Shown piece after piece: positions 1-13,465 of a DNA stretch of 64,000 nucleotides (position 1 is the first letter of the stretch; each line of letters starts with the position of its first letter). This stretch comes from Scenedesmus sp. ARA3 (Eukaryota > Chlorophyta > Chlorophyceae > Sphaeropleales > Scenedesmaceae), in the NCBI GenBank assembly GCA_004335835.1, contig RWJK01001745.1:123759-187758 (forward strand), read 5' to 3'. The notes beneath the pieces were generated by a model. The model did not search any database and was not told the origin of the DNA. It saw nothing but the letters and a program-made list of their open reading frames with translations. The position numbers and the translations under genes were made by a program.

Positions 1-3000
1 GGTCATACGGCAGTACCATGAGCTCATTGGCAGGACCGCCATGCAGCCCTACTGGGCCCTGGGCGCACACCAGGTGGGGTGGGAACAAATGTAATATGCT
101 CTGTTAATTTAACCCATGTTGAGTGGCAGAGCAAGACATGCTGCTGTACTACAATGCTGGGCACCCTCGCAGCTGCTGCATTGGTGTGATACGTTTTGTA
201 TTGTTCTACTGCTTCCTGCAAACTCTGGCTATGCACACTGTTTGCTGGTGGTCAGTGCTGCCAGTGCATGCTCACCACCTGCACTATGTGTGCCTCACCA
301 CCTGTGCGCAGGCGCGCTGGGGCTACCAAAACTTGTCTGTGTTTGAGGATGTGGTATCCAACTACAGCGCTGCGGGCCTGCCTCTTGAGAACATCTTTGC
401 AGACATTGAGTACCAGGGAGACAACTTCAGGACCATGACCTTCAGCGAAGGTGCGAGCTGCTGCAGACTGTACATCTGTCTGACAGTGCATATGATGTAT
501 TGCTCCAGCTGCTGTGGGTCTATCAACAATGGCAGATTGTACAAGATCATCTGTGTCATCCTGCACAGAAGCTCTTTGTCTCCATTGCAGCATTGACTGA
601 GCCATGGTGCTGCTTCATCATCGGCATGCCGTCATGCTTGCTAACTCTGCAATGCAATTTTGCACGCTGCCGCGTTTGCTGCATGCTTATGCACATTGTG
701 CAGATCGATACCCGGCAGCCAAGATGAAGGCATTCGCGGCTAAGCTGCATGCCCGAGGCCAGCACTGGGTGCCCATCATAAACCCTGCTGTTGGCGCTCA
801 GCCAGGGTTCAGGGCGTTTGATGAGGGCAACAGGGATGATGTGTGGATCAAGGACACGTCAGGACGGCCATATGTTGGGCAGGTGGGTGCAGGGCTAGAC
901 AGTGCAGCGCGGTACGTGTGCATTTGGTGCTGCTGCTGTCATCAGGATCAGCAAAAATGGTGGCCATGCCAAGCCATGCCATGTGCTGTTGTGTTGTGAG
1001 TTGAACTGTTTCATCCCCTGTTTTGCAGGTGTGGCCTGGTGCAGCGGTTTACCCCGACTACCTTGCGGCGCCAAACATATCCTCTTGGCTGCAGCGGCAG
1101 CTGACCACCTTCTACCGCCAGGCGCCCTTTGACGGAATGTGAGTTGGATAGAATGTTAACAGTAGGCCAGCTGGTTGCAGTGCCTCTGCATTGGCTGTGG
1201 CCAGCTGACTGGCACATGCTTGATGTGCTAGAGCTGTACCTCAAGTTACACACGCAACTGTTAGCAACAGGTGCTGCTGCCATGCCCACGCCATTAAGTG
1301 GATTACAAGAAAAACCATGGTTTGCATGCGTGCAATGCCTGTCGTTTGTACAGGTGGCTGGACATGAATGAGGCCTCAAACTTCTGTGGTGGCCAAGTGT
1401 GTGAAGTTGACTACAGCAACGCAACGAGCCTGTACTGTAAGTCCGGCTCTGGTGGCTGTGCGTAAGCATGCATGCATTTTACTGCACCTGTCCTTTGAAA
1501 CCAACACGCGTCCAAGCATACACGCCGCTGCACAAAAACTGCAGTAGCAGCCCCTTTGCGTGGCTGCGCCTGGCTGCACTCAACAGGTTAAGATCTGGGT
1601 GACGCATTAGTCACTGTACGCCACGTCTGCTCTTTGTGCAGCACCCTATAGGCTTTGCATACTCTGATGCCTGCCCTGCTGCTGCTGTGTGTTGCTTGCC
1701 TGCAGACCTGAAGCAGAAGACGCCTAAGGACTTTGACTTGACAGGTGTGCGGGTTGCAGAGATACCAAGCTGATACACCTGCCAGCCACCACAGGTTGTT
1801 GCGTACAAGGGCGGCTGCCGTGTGTTGCAATGGAAGTCCGCCGCTGTTTTGCATCTATTGTGGAACCGCTTTTTGCCGCAGCAACAGCATGCATCCTCAG
1901 CCACCAAAGTATGTGCAAAACTAGTACAGCTACTCTGGCGATTAACGCGAAAAACAGTCAAGCATTGTCAACACAGTTTGCAATTGTGGCACATCACAAA
2001 GTGCGCAACAGAGGCACCGCAGAGCATGCACATGTGCTGCACAGCACCAGCTACTGAACAGCAGCTTGCACCATCACCACTTTGTGCTGCTGCTGCAGAC
2101 TTCTTCAAGCCGCGTGTGACCTGCTGGCTCAGCTGCAAGCAGCCAGCTGTGGTGAGCAGCCTGAGCAGCCCTCCCTACAAGATCCACAGCGGAGGCTTCG
2201 GCTTTGGGCGGCAGGCGCCGCTGCAGTCTGGCGTCATCCACCCAACAGCAGGTGAGCAGGCTGGTTTGCTGCCTGCTCTGCACACAAGCACATGCTCTTG
2301 TTGCGGGGATCGATAGGCTTCAGTCAGAGGAGATGCGACACATCCACCACAGCTGCAGCGGGTTGCAGTGTGAAGCGGTGACTGTGCCATATGCACTCTT
2401 GCGCTCCCACACATGTCCCTGCACAACACGTAGACACGTAGGCATCAGCCTGGCTGCTTTTAGCGTGATCAGCACAAACCTGCATGTACGTACAACAATG
2501 CAGCAGTCTCTGCTTTGCTGGAATGCTGCAGACCACAAACCAGCTGCACCATTTGTTTGTGTTGCGCTGCAGTGCTGATTGCACAGCAGATACAGCAGAA
2601 GCAGGCAACACTGTGCTGCATTGGCTGCGCCCCTTCCCTGCATGTCTGACTCATTCATATGCAACTCGCTCTCATCAGCCTGCCTGCTTTTCGCATGCTT
2701 GACAGACAGACCTGCTTGCACGATCAACTACAAGCCTTCATTGCCTGCACAGTTGCTTACTGCTGCATACTAACAGCTGTACCTTTCCTTGTGGTGCATT
2801 GCGCTACAGTGCATGCTGATGGCACCACTGAGTACGATGCGCACAACCTGTACGGCACAACCATGGTGATGCGCTTCCATGCAGCATTCACCGCCATCAC
2901 CGGAAAGCGCCCTTTCATCCTGTCCAGGTATGCTGCACAAAGCGCTGGGCATGTCTGCTGTCTGTAGTGGTGGGATGGGTGCATGCTGCTGCTGCTGCTG

Positions 3001-5642
3001 AGGTAGCCGCACGACAGGGAGGTAACATTGTGCTGCGTTACGTTAGTCTGGGGGATGGCAGGTATGCCTTTTGTGCTTTGGCTGAAAAGCCTCCTGACCC
3101 ATTACCAGAATCATGTTCCCTCTATCATGATGACTCAACTGTGCGTTAGGTATGGCCGCACAGTGTGGTGCTGGTGCAGCTGCAGCAGTTGCTTTACCCC
3201 AGAGCATGTACTGTGTGCGGCTGCAATGCAGGTCATCATTCCCTGGCGCTGGCCGGTTTGCTGCAAGATGGACGGTAAGCTAAGCCAACTGCAGCACATG
3301 ACGCACTTTAGTCGCAGCGCACGCTGTTGCTCGTGTTGTGCATGTAGCAGTCATGCAAGCAAAGTGCTTTGCTCAAACAGGTTTATCCATGTGCAATCAC
3401 GCCTACGACCTCATGCCTGCTCCTCCAAAACCAGTTCCCGCTTGAACTGCGCTAAGCACCTGTCCTGGTTCTGCGTTGCAGGGTGATAACGTGGCCAGGT
3501 GGGATGAGCTGTTCCACAGCATTGCAGGCGTGCTCAACAACAACATGTGGGGCATCGCGCTGGCTGGCGCTGACATCTGCGGCTTTTATGACATGGCCCC
3601 CGAGCACCACGTGTGGTCGGCTGAGCATGCGCTGCCGGAGGCAGAGTATGAAGAGCTTTGTAACAGGTGAGCTTAACAACATGACATATGCTGCATTTGT
3701 GTGTGTATGGTATGGCCCCTGAGCACCACGTGTGGTCGGCTGAGCATGCGCTGCTGCGCTGCGGAAGCAGAGGATGAAGAGCTGTGCAACAGGTGGGCTG
3801 CATGGTGTGACAGCTCTTGCAAGCTAGTTGTTTGAGTGACGTATGCATTTGCTGCTTTATTGCTAGAGTGGTGATAGCCACAGGCGCAGCAGCAACGCCA
3901 GCAGTACTAGTAGCCCTGCCACTGGTACCTGCAACAGCCGTTAGTGTTGAACGCTGCACCCTGCCGCGCCGTAGGTGGACCATGGCAGGCGCATTCTACC
4001 CCTTCAGCCGCAACCACCTGGCAGCAAACCACCTCACACGTGCACACGAGCCATACCGCTGGCAGTCTGTTGCTGCCGCGCACCGCAAGGCATATGGCCT
4101 GCGCTACCAGCTGCTGACCTACATCTACAGCAGCTTGTTTGTCGCCCACAGCAGGGGCGGCACGCTCGCGCGGCCTCTGCTGTTTACTGACTCGAGCGAT
4201 GCAGCAGCACGCAATGCGACAGCGCAGTGGATGCTGGGGGAGGCTCTGCTGGTCAGCCCAGTCATCACACCAAACACCACCCGCATCACCCCGCACTTCA
4301 CTGCAGGCTCTTGGTGGGTGGGCGTGCTGCAGCACTGCTTTTTCCAGTGCTAACACATTAAATAGGTGCAGCGAGATGTACCAAATGATGCACCAGGATG
4401 TGCCGCACTTCACTGCACGCTCTTGGTGAGATGGAATTAACGAATCATGAGCTGAGGCGTGATCTGTGGTGATTTCACTACAGCTCTGCTCTTGTAGGTG
4501 CCGCAGAGTTCAGTCAGTGAAACAGAGGATGCTGCCAGATCACTTGTGCATGCAATGCTGAGGCACCATATGGTCTTGTGCACAAGACTAGCCCGGCTAT
4601 GCAGCTGTGTAGACAACCGTGGCTTCCTTGTACAGCACAGGTGCCACCTTGAAGGTGTGCTGCAAGCAGCAACCACTTTGGCTTGCAAGCCCTCTGCTCC
4701 TTCCGCACAGCTGTATAGGGAGAAGCACTGGCAGTTTTGCGGATGGTGTGTGTTTCTTTTGACTGCAGGTATAATGCATGGGACCTCACACGCATGGATG
4801 TGACAACAGGCGGGCACGTTGCTCTGGACGTGCCTCTGGGTGAGGTGGCAGTGCACCTCCGCGGAGGCGCAGTAATCCCCATGCAGCCTTACGCCAACGT
4901 AACCCGCGACGTCCGTTACGCGCCGGTGACACTCATTGTCACGCTGCCTGCGCAGCAGTCCAGCGGCAGCCAGGCAGCAGCGACAGCGCAGGGCCCGCTG
5001 CCTCCGCATGTGCTTGACGAGCCGTGTGCTGCTGCGCTGGCGAGGCATGCCGGGCAGCTGGTGTCATGCGGGCTGCTGTACAGCGACGGTGACACGCTGC
5101 AAGTATCAGAAGACAATACAGTGCAGGTGGGTTGACGGCGGTGGATGACTGTGTAAATAGACAATGCCTGCACGCATGCTGTGGTACACAGATTCTCCTG
5201 CATACTTTAGCAGTGCCTGCTGGTGCTGACAGGGACGTTGCTATGCAGCTGTTGGACAGCAGTGCTGACAGTTGCATGTGCAGTCATCTGCATGCATGCT
5301 ACTCTGATCTGCACTATTCCTCACAAGCCAGCATAACCGGTCTGTGGATGTGCTGCTGCTGCGCAGGTGTGGTACACTGCCGCCACCGCGCCTGCAGGCA
5401 GGTCTGGCAGTGTGCGCAGTGCCGTCAAGGCCAATGCAGGCCCAGGCAGCGGCAAGCTGCGCATTGAGGCGCTGGTCATTGCAGGGGTGCCGACACAGGC
5501 AGCAGATGCAGCACCAACTGCAAGCATTGCAGGACAGGATGGTGAGGCGCATGCCTCATATGATGCTGCAACTGGGGTTGTGAGGATTGAGGGCATCAAC
5601 TTGGAGGCTGGTCAGGCATTCGAGTTGAACTGGAGCATCTAA
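1..5642 (+). CDS. Glycoside hydrolase family 31 alpha-glucosidase, 3' part (5' end off the window)
   Basis: Hydrolyses terminal alpha-glucosidic bonds of maltose or starch-derived oligosaccharides; GH31 family. Thirteen exons were assembled: 2-73, 312-450, 704-882, 1029-1138, 1354-1436, 1706-1744, 2099-2251, 2810-2927, 3232-3274, 3482-3666, 3975-4313, 4769-5126, 5367-5642. All junctions are GT-AG and the phases close to give 697 visible residues. The catalytic nucleophile motif WLDMNE is seen (Asp codon 1361-1363), as is the WTGDN acid/base motif split over exons 9 and 10 (Asp at about visible residue 314). Other family blocks are QPYWALGAHQ near the left edge, TEYDAHNLYG, GAFYPFSRNH and the C-terminal beta-domain LRGGAVIPMQ. 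The N-terminal part (roughly 200 or more residues for the family) lies before the window. Introns 10 and 11 hold partial copies of the preceding exon edge (see separate entries). Substrate and location cannot be read from this part. Confidence 0.93.
3711..3793 (+). repeat. Partial exon copy inside a GH31 intron
   Basis: The intron after exon 3482-3666 contains a diverged copy of that exon's last about 75 bases, including its splice donor (GAGCACCACGTGTGGTCGGC is identical in both). The copy carries small insertions that break the reading frame, so it reads as a relic and not as an extra exon. Confidence 0.85.
4401..4430 (+). repeat. Short copy of a GH31 exon end inside the next intron
   Basis: About 30 bases repeat the end of exon 3975-4313 with its donor (CGCACTTCACTGCA then CTCTTGGTG), roughly 111 bases downstream of the original at 4290-4319. 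It is one more member of the exon-edge duplications seen across the window. Confidence 0.65.
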
Positions 5643-7149
5643 GCATGCAGAGTGCAGCATCCTGGCTTACATGTGTGATGCGCCACCTTGCATTTCAATT
5701 GAGTTGCAAGCAGACACAACGACGCATGCAATCAAGCAAGTTTTGAAACGTGACCTCAAGGGAGATGCCACTTCGTGTGAGCAACTGCTGGGCGCTTGCT
5801 AAGCAGTACCTTGTGGACCGAAGCGTTGACTGAAAACATAATCGATACAGTACAGCACTGCCAGGCTTGGCAGTGCCTCTGCTGGGGTTTGAACTCGTTT
5901 GACCAGTTGTTGACTAGTGGACTTGTTGAGTAGTTGTCGTCAATGGTTGTAGTGCATTTGTCAGCTGTTTTTGGCTGACACCAACACAGAGCATTTGTGT
6001 GCGGTCCTGCACTGCAGTGTACCGCTAGTGTTGTACTTTACTATTGACCTGTAGAGGAACCCAACTACAAATAAACGCTGTGTTGCATCGCCGCATGGTG
6101 AAAATTCACAGCAATTGGATGCAGCAAAGCTGCATCATGTGCATGGCAAACATATCTGTGTGTGTATGTGCCACAAACTATGCTGCACTCTGCCGCATGT
6201 GTGGGGGCATAATAGAGCGAGCGTACGTGACGCTGGGCACACCAACAGCCAAAGTTGGTTGCGCTTGTGGCTACTGTGTTTCATCAAGTTTGGTTGTGTT
6301 GAGTATGGTTGTGCCGAGTATGGTGCATGTGCAAGACGCCTGCACGCATGTCAGCTGGCTCACATGCTGCAAAGCAGCGTGCAGCCTGGCTGTAAGCATA
6401 GCTGCATTGCGCAGTGAAGGTATGCTTGGGAGGCTGCAGATGCAGCAACAGCAGGGCCACCCGCTGCAGGGGTGTGCCAGTGAGCTTGATGCACCGAGGG
6501 CCAAGCGTCTGATGTACCAACAGGATCCGGAGTTGATTTGGCCATGCAGCAGACCTGCAGGCATATGGTGGGCAGCATACTCTTTGCAATCAAGTCCTGC
6601 GACTCGCCCCTTTGGCAGGGCCTGCAGGTTACTGGCCAGCTTCGTGCAACCTGCGAGTTGCACTGCTTGAAGCCAACAGCTGGCAGCCATGTACGGCACG
6701 TGCAGGTGTGCCCGGCTTTAGGTGTGAAGTCGCTGTACACGACTGTTGCACAGCCATGGCATTTTATTAAGAGTCACCACCACATGAGGTGTACACCTGT
6801 GCCACGGTTGTTGTCCATGGTTTCTGCACAGTATGTATTTTGCCTCCTTCCTTGTTGACAACATGTTGACGGACAGTGTGGGTGGATGCAGTGTGCGGCT
6901 GCTGATGTGAGGTAAACCATTACATCCTGCCGGGCGCGTTGACATACGGAAGTGACGTGCGCACTCTGACTTGTTGCCAACTTGCTTTGAATGCATGTGT
7001 GATCCAGTAGCGACATGTCAAGTTGACGTGGTACTTTTGCTGGGCTGTGGCTAGGCTATAGCCACATTGAAAGGTATTGGCTCAAAATGACACGGAAGTC
7101 CATAAGGTAGTGTGTTCTGCCATGATCAGAGGCTTTATGTCAGGGCTGG
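5643..7149. other. Intergenic: GH31 3' flank and upstream flank of LRR gene 1
   Basis: No gene is called. An open frame on the + strand at about 6044-6670 reads through but shows no recognisable family, no good splice structure and no homologous unit elsewhere. From about 6850 the sequence resembles the flank at about 12945 (both have TTGTTGACAACATG followed by GCGGCTGCTG), so the LRR duplication unit may begin here. Confidence 0.4.
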
Positions 7150-7439
7150 CTGTACCCTGCACCCTTGGTCTGTAACAGGGTGAATCGGCTCATGATTCGG
7201 CTTCTAGGTCCTGCAGACACCTTTCAACGGTCGAAATCTTCGTCATGGTTCTCACAGAAGTCTATGCTAAGCTGTTCAACACAATTTAGCCAAGCAGTCT
7301 ACTGTTGCTCGCGCACCGAAGCTCTGGTTGCGCTTTGCGACGTCCATCCAGGTTGGCAGCACAGGGAACTCTGCGGCAGCAAGTGATCACCGCGGCAAGA
7401 TCCTCTAGAAGTATATGAACGCTGCTCAACAGGGTCTTC
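7150..7439 (+). promoter_or_regulatory. Upstream region shared by the three tandem LRR genes
   Basis: A block with TGTACCCTGCACCCTTGG is repeated ahead of LRR gene 1 (about 7150), gene 3 (about 13198) and, more diverged, gene 2 (about 10391). Each time it lies about 260-290 bases before the tiny first exon. This suggests the duplication carried promoter and 5' UTR with it. The promoter function itself is inferred from position. Confidence 0.5.
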
Positions 7440-8137
7440 ATGCCGCAAACCGTCTCACAGGTGAGGGCTTTTCGGGTGGCAACACCATCTGCTGGCTAGC
7501 AGAGTGCCAGCTGCCTGTAGTTCCAGACAGCAGTAGCGTAGCACAGATGATGGGAAATTTCCACCGCATTTACATCTTGCCTGCACAATGTTCGCCAGCG
7601 CTCCCCAGAGCGCATGTTAGGATGTCCTGGTTGCTGCTGTTGCTGTTGCTCCCATGCCATGGCACCACGATGGTGCACCGCGAAGGCCTCCATCTCACCA
7701 CATCGTTGCATCACATCTTGCAAAATTGAGGTACAGATCTTGTGTGCTGCAATCATTGCATTGACATGCAGGCACATGATGTTTCACAGCAGCTGCTGGC
7801 GCTGTCCATCGCCGTGCAGCACCCAGCAGCCAGCGCAGACCCACAGGCGCTGTGTGCTGCAGCACAGGCATGCAAGGGGCTGCAGCAGGCAGTGCGCCAG
7901 CGCAGCGCCTGCAACACAGCGGTTGTGTTTGACCCCGAAGCACCAGCAGTGCTTCAGCTGCGCAGCTTTGCCAGCTGGCTCACCAACCACGTGCACCTGG
8001 TCAGCAGCATCACCGCCAACAGGCCAAGGCTGGACTCAAGTCTTGTTGACACCGATTTGAAGGCTGCAGCCGAACAGCACGTCCAATTTGAAATGGCAAA
8101 GCAGCTGCTGGTGCAAGCACTGCAGCCAGCAGCGCGG

Positions 8138-8169
<32 letters not shown>

Positions 8170-9496
8170 GTCTGCTGCACGCGATCCCGAGCAGGGTACA
8201 CCCCAGCAGCAGCAGCAGCAGCAGCAGTGGCAGCTGTGCCTGACAAGCTTCAGCAGCAACTTTGCAACCATGCCAGCGCTCAAGGCCCTGCCAGCCCACA
8301 GCCTCACCCACCTTCAGTTTGACGCAGCAGGCCTCGTGAAAACAGAGCGCTGTGATGTGTCAATCTGGCTGGCGGGGCTCAGCAACTTGCAGGAGCTGCA
8401 GATTGACAGCACAGGCAGCAGCGAGCTTCCAGGCAGCTGCTTTGCAGCCATAGCGCAGCTCAGCAAGCTGACGCAGCTGCACGTAGAGGCCTCCAGCTGG
8501 GAAGACGTGCATGAGCCGCTGCAGCAGCTGCTGGCGCAGCCGCCGCCTTTGCGGGTGCTGCACTGGCAGATACCCGATCACTGGGAGGCCATTGATATGT
8601 CAGCATTGACTCAGCTGGAAAGGTTTGTGACAGATCAGCCGCATCCAGAATCAGTGCTGCCGCGCCAGCTGCGCAGCCTGCAGGTGACTGGAGTGTACCT
8701 GCAGGACGGTTTGAGGCCACTGACTGCGCTGCAGCAGCTGCAGCGCTTGAGCATCGAGATCTCCGTTGACATCGACGCTACTACAGCAGTACTGCGGCTA
8801 GCCAAGCGGCTGCCGTCGCTGCAGCATGTGGCGTTAGCGTACCGCGAAGCACATGATGCTGCCGTGGCAGCTGCAAGCTGGAAGCAGCTGCCGCAGCTGC
8901 GGGAGCTCTCCTACATCCATAAGGGCACTGGGAGCTACCGCATTCATCGTTTTCAGGTAGACGACATTCTGGCAGGTGTGGCTGCAGCCACCAGCTTGAC
9001 AAAGCTGCATCTGGAGGCGGTGTGCACTGCAGATTGTCACGATGATGAGTCAGATGATGAGGCGCCGTGCGAGTGGGCTGCTGTTGCTGCATGCAGCCAC
9101 CTGTCTCGGCTCACGGGTCTAAGGGACTTGCTCATCACAGACGAGTCAATTCTGCCGGCAGGAAATGCGCGGGCACTGACAGCGCTGACCAACCTCACCC
9201 GGCTGGTGCTGAGCAACATGCGCGAGGGAGGGAGTAGGTGACCTGGCAGGGGCGCTGATTGCGCAGAACCTCACGCAGCTGCGCCACCTGGACGTGCGCT
9301 GGTGTGCGTTGGGCAATGCAGGCTGGGACCTAGAAGACGTTCAGCAGCTGGTGCAGCTGACGGAGCTGCGGCTGGAGGGCAATGCGCAACTAAGTATTGA
9401 GGCGCTCAGCCGTGTGATGAGGCTGCCTGAGAGCGTGCTTGTTACGTTGGATGCTGAGCAGTGTGCGCGCTTGGATGAGTTGGGCTTGCTTGGATA
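7440..9496 (+). CDS. LRR protein, tandem copy 1, frameshifted near its C-terminus
   Basis: Unrecognised lineage-type leucine-rich repeat protein. A seven-codon first exon (7440-7460, MPQTVSQ) precedes an intron and a long second exon from 7772. After an N-terminal helical region (ALCAAAQACKGLQQAV, F-box-like in layout only), a polyalanine and polyglutamine stretch, and a series of LRRs (LSNLQELQI, LTALTNLTRLVLSNM), the frame breaks at about 9227-9236. Compared with copy 3, four bases (GGGA) are duplicated, giving a stop at 9239-9241. The original frame continues to a stop ending at 9496 with the conserved C-terminal repeats (LTELRLEGNAQL). The gene is either truncated by about 85 residues, a pseudogene, or affected by a sequence error. 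The role is unknown; LRR arrays usually bind proteins. Confidence 0.75.
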
Positions 9497-10390
9497 ATAG
9501 TAACCAGGAAAAGCTGTGGCAGAGCAGCCCTGCGTGCGTGCAGCTTGTGGTGATCGCAGCTGTGTTTGCTGTATGGTCTGCTGTTGCTGCAAGCGGTTGT
9601 TGCATTGGGTGTGTGCTGGCTGCTGTGTGGAGCTTGCCTGCTGCAAAGGCGCATCGAGGGTCATGCTTCAAGCATAGCAGTTTGCCGTTCAACAAAGCTT
9701 AAGTATCGGAGCTTGACCATGGTTGTTAATGCACTGCTGCTGGCCACTGGCGGCTGGCATCGCAACGCTGCAAGCTAGCTGGCAGCTGCGGCAGTGGTCT
9801 GGGTTGCTTTTTTCTCTGCCCAATGAGCCTGTCATTGGCTCCCCAACGGGCAAGGTTACTCTTGTAACCTAACTTGTGACAATGAGGATGCCTGCAACTG
9901 GCAAGGTGACAATGTCGCATCAAATTATGTAATTCAGCGCAATGCCTTGAATGGCGCTGCAACCGGGGCCATCGTGATGGTGAGTGTGTGCTGCTGGCAG
10001 CCGTATGCTGGCGTCGTTTCCGCTGCTGTTTCGCGCCAGAGACACAACGCAGCTGCGGCCTTAGAGTGCCTTCTGTGCATAGGTTTCCTTGCTTATTTAC
10101 CACTAGGTGAGTTGTGTTGTACCTGCTACGCACGTGTTGTCAGTTTGTGACATCTCACGGTGTGGGTAACAGGTGTACACAGGGATATGACTCCGCACGG
10201 TGCAATGTCCGCCATGTTGACCAGCAAACTTTGAAGGTGTGCATGGGCGGCACCAAGTGCCTAAGACTGATGTGTTGTGCTGTTGGCACATGTGCAACGA
10301 AGTAAAGTGACGTGGCACCAACGGCCATAAGCGGCGTTTTAGCCAGGCAAACCGCCATGTCAGGTGCCCTGCTCTTACTTACAGAGCTCA
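9497..10390. other. Intergenic between LRR copies 1 and 2
   Basis: No gene is supported. Short open frames on both strands lack splice structure and family motifs. Confidence 0.4.
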
Positions 10391-10647
10391 GTGTACCCTA
10401 TACCCTTGGATGTCACAATGGTGCTATGATTCTGCACAGCACGCTAGGACGGTCATATTGTCCCCGTTGTTGGCTCTGACGTCGTCACGCCCAGCTTCGA
10501 AACACAGTAAAACCGGACTGCTATCAGCTGTTGCTCGCTCACCTGTTGTTGTGCTTGGCGAAATTAATTTGAATTTAGCAGCACCGGAACTCTGTGGAGG
10601 CAGGTGACTAACATCGCAAATATTGTAAACTTGCTTCTAGAGTTGAT

Positions 10648-12811
10648 ATGCCTCGAACCGCCGCACAGGTGAGGGGTACACGCATACTAGCACTAGCAGG
10701 GTGAACAGCTGCCCTCCTGAAGTCCAGGTGGCATCGGTAGTTTAGCAAAGCTGATGGAGAGGTTTGACCGCCATTGAATGAAGTTTTGCAGTGTTTCCTC
10801 TAGAGTGCACGTGCTGGTGTCCCGATTGTCAAACAGCAGAAGGTTGCTGCTGATGTTGTTGCTGTGCTGAGGTGCAGCAGCTTCCGGTCAACCACTGCTC
10901 GACACTTCTGCAACTGTCTTGCAAAATCATGTTTGACTTCTGTATGCTGTCGCTGTTGCCGATCCTTGCAGGGCAATGACGATTCACAGCAGATGCTGGC
11001 GCTGTCTATCGCTGTGCAGCACCTAGCGTTCAGCAGCAAACCTCAGGTGCTGTGCGCGGCCGCACAGGCATGCAAGGGGCTGCAGCAGGCAGTGCGCCAG
11101 CGCACCATCTGCAACACAGCAGTAGTGCTGCACCCCGACGCACCACACCAGCAACTACACAGCTTTGCAAGCTGGCTAGCCAACCATGCGCACTTGGTCA
11201 GCAGCATCACAGCCAACAGAACAGCGCTGGATAGAGCCCTCAATTTCAGAGTGCCCTCTGACGTGGAGATTTATGTACCAGTATTGGGGGCACACCATGT
11301 TTGCGCAGCGGCTGCTGGTGAAAGCACTGCAGCCCGTTGTCACGCCAGCAGCAGCAGCAGCAGCAGCAGGGTCTCCTGCAGGCGACCCAGAACAGGCAGC
11401 ACCCCAGCAGCAGCAGCAGCTGCTGCTGCGCATGACGCGCTTCAGCAGCAACTATGCAAACCCACCAGTGCTGAAGGCGCTGCCAGCGCACAGCCTGACC
11501 CGCCTGCAACTTAATGTCGAAGGCCTCTTAGACACAGAGCGCCCGGAAGAACCGCAGCTGCTAGCCGGGCTCAGCAACTTGCAGGAGCTGCAGCTTGAAG
11601 ACGCAGGCCGCAGCGAGCTTCCAGGCAGCTGCTTTGCAGCCATAGCGCAGCTCAGCAAGCTTACGCGCCTGCACGTAGAGGCCTCCAGCTGGGTGGATGT
11701 GCATCATCCGCTGAAGCAGCTGCTGGCGCAGCCGCCGCCGCTGCGGGTGCTGCACTTGCAGCTGCCAGATCGAGCGGAGCCATTCGACATGTCGGCGCTG
11801 ACTCAGCTAGAGGAGCTGGTGACAAAGAAGCTGCTGCCAGCGTCAGTGCTGCCAAGCCAGCTGCGCAGCCTGCGGCTGACCGGAGTGGACTCAAAGCTGG
11901 TTGACCTGTCAGCGCTGACTCAGCTGCGGGAGTTTGCGACTTGCCAGCTGCATCCAGAGACAGTGCTGCCACGCCAGCTACGCAGCCTGCAGGTCACTGG
12001 ACTGCACATGCCCGGGCATGAGTACCTGAGGCCAGTGTCTGCGCTGCAGCAGCTGCAGCGCTTGAGCTTGGAAATCGGTTTTGATGACGGCGCGACGGAA
12101 ACAGTGCTGCGGCTAGCAAAACAGCTGCCGGCGCTGCAGCAGGTGGCGCTGGAGTACACGGAGGCATTCGATGCAGCAGCTGCAGCGCACAGCTGGAAGC
12201 AGCTGCCGCAGCTGCAGGAGCTGCGCTACACGCATGAAGGTTCAAGTCACTTCTGCGTCCATCGCTGCGAGATCAACACCATTCTGGAAGGCGTGGCGGC
12301 AGCCACCAGCTTGACAAAGCTGGAGCTGGAGGCTGTGTGCGTTGCAGAGTGCCATGAGGATGAATCAGATGACGAGGCGCCGTGCGAATGGGTTGCTGTT
12401 GCTGCCTGCCGCCGCTTGTCTGGGCTCTCTGGCTTGAGGGACTTGTGCATTCTGGAGGATTCCATATTACCACCATGTGATGCGCTGGCGCTGACAGCGC
12501 TGACCAGCCTCACGCGTCTGGTGCTGAGCAACTTGCGCGGCGGCGTGGGTGATGTAGCAGCAGCAGTGCTTGTGCACCAGCTGACACAGCTGCGGCACCT
12601 GGACCTGCGGTGGTGTGACTTGGGCAAGGGAGGTTGGGACTTGGCAGGCATTGAGCAGCTGGTGCAGCTGACAGAGCTGCGGCTGGAGGGCAATGAGTTG
12701 CTCAGCACAGCGGCACTCAGTCGTATGGCTGGGCTGCCAGGCAAGGTGCATGTTACTTTGGACGCTCAGCAGCGCGCCGCAATGAAGTCATCAGCAATGC
12801 TTCAGGCTTGA
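10648..12811 (+). CDS. LRR protein, tandem copy 2, frameshifted near its N-terminus
   Basis: Paralogue of the flanking LRR genes with the same layout: first exon 10648-10668 (MPRTAAQ), intron, second exon from 10972 (GNDDSQQMLALSIAVQH). The N-terminal block runs in one frame to about 11268. The LRR block (from about 11272 to the stop at 12809-12811) is in the next frame. Aligned with copy 3 (GAGGTTATG against GAGATTTATG), copy 2 has one extra base at 11269-11272. Either the gene is broken, or there is a sequence error. An unseen short intron cannot be excluded. The LRR part is otherwise open for more than 500 codons and carries one more DMSALTQL-type repeat than copies 1 and 3. Confidence 0.75.
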
Positions 12812-13465
12812 AGCGCAGCTTCGAGCAGAGCTGCGCTGCTTTCTGTCAAGAGCGCAGTTGTGGTGGGTGTCAGGTGTGCATTTTGATGCAACACTTCAAG
12901 ATGATCAAGTTGTTTGGGTGTCTGGCTGCTTGGTGTCTTTGCTTGCAGCTTTGTTGACAACATGGTCATGCATAGGTCTTAGTGGATACCGTGCGCGGCT
13001 GCTGGCGTTCTGTCACACTTAAGGTCCTGCTGTGTTGGCAAAACTGTATTGCACGCACTTCACGCACATATTATGTACTTGTTCTGGCAGTCAAGGCAGT
13101 CTCCACTGGCAATCAGCTGATTTTTTGCTTTATAAAAAGTCATACAACGTCGTTAAGCAGTGGAATCCGCCACTCGATCACACCGTGAGGCAGTTGCTGT
13201 ACCCTGCACCCTTGGTCTGTCACTGGGGTGTTGCGAATCTGCACCACACGCTATGGCGGTGAACGCCCTTTTGTCGGTGGCTCTAACGGTCTCACGTCAA
13301 GCTTTAAAACGCAGTTAAGCCCAACTGCTCTCACTTGTGCACCCTGTTGCTTGTTGTGCACAACCACGTTCATTTGATTTGAATTCAGCAGCACGGGGAG
13401 CGGCGGCAGGAATTCACCATCGCAGGATCTTTTGGTGATTTAAAATGATTGCTACTGGACTCTGC

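Noticed and set aside
6044..6670. 208-codon open frame on the + strand
   Set aside because: No family motif, cysteine-rich random-looking translation, overlapping open frames on the other strand, and no splice context.
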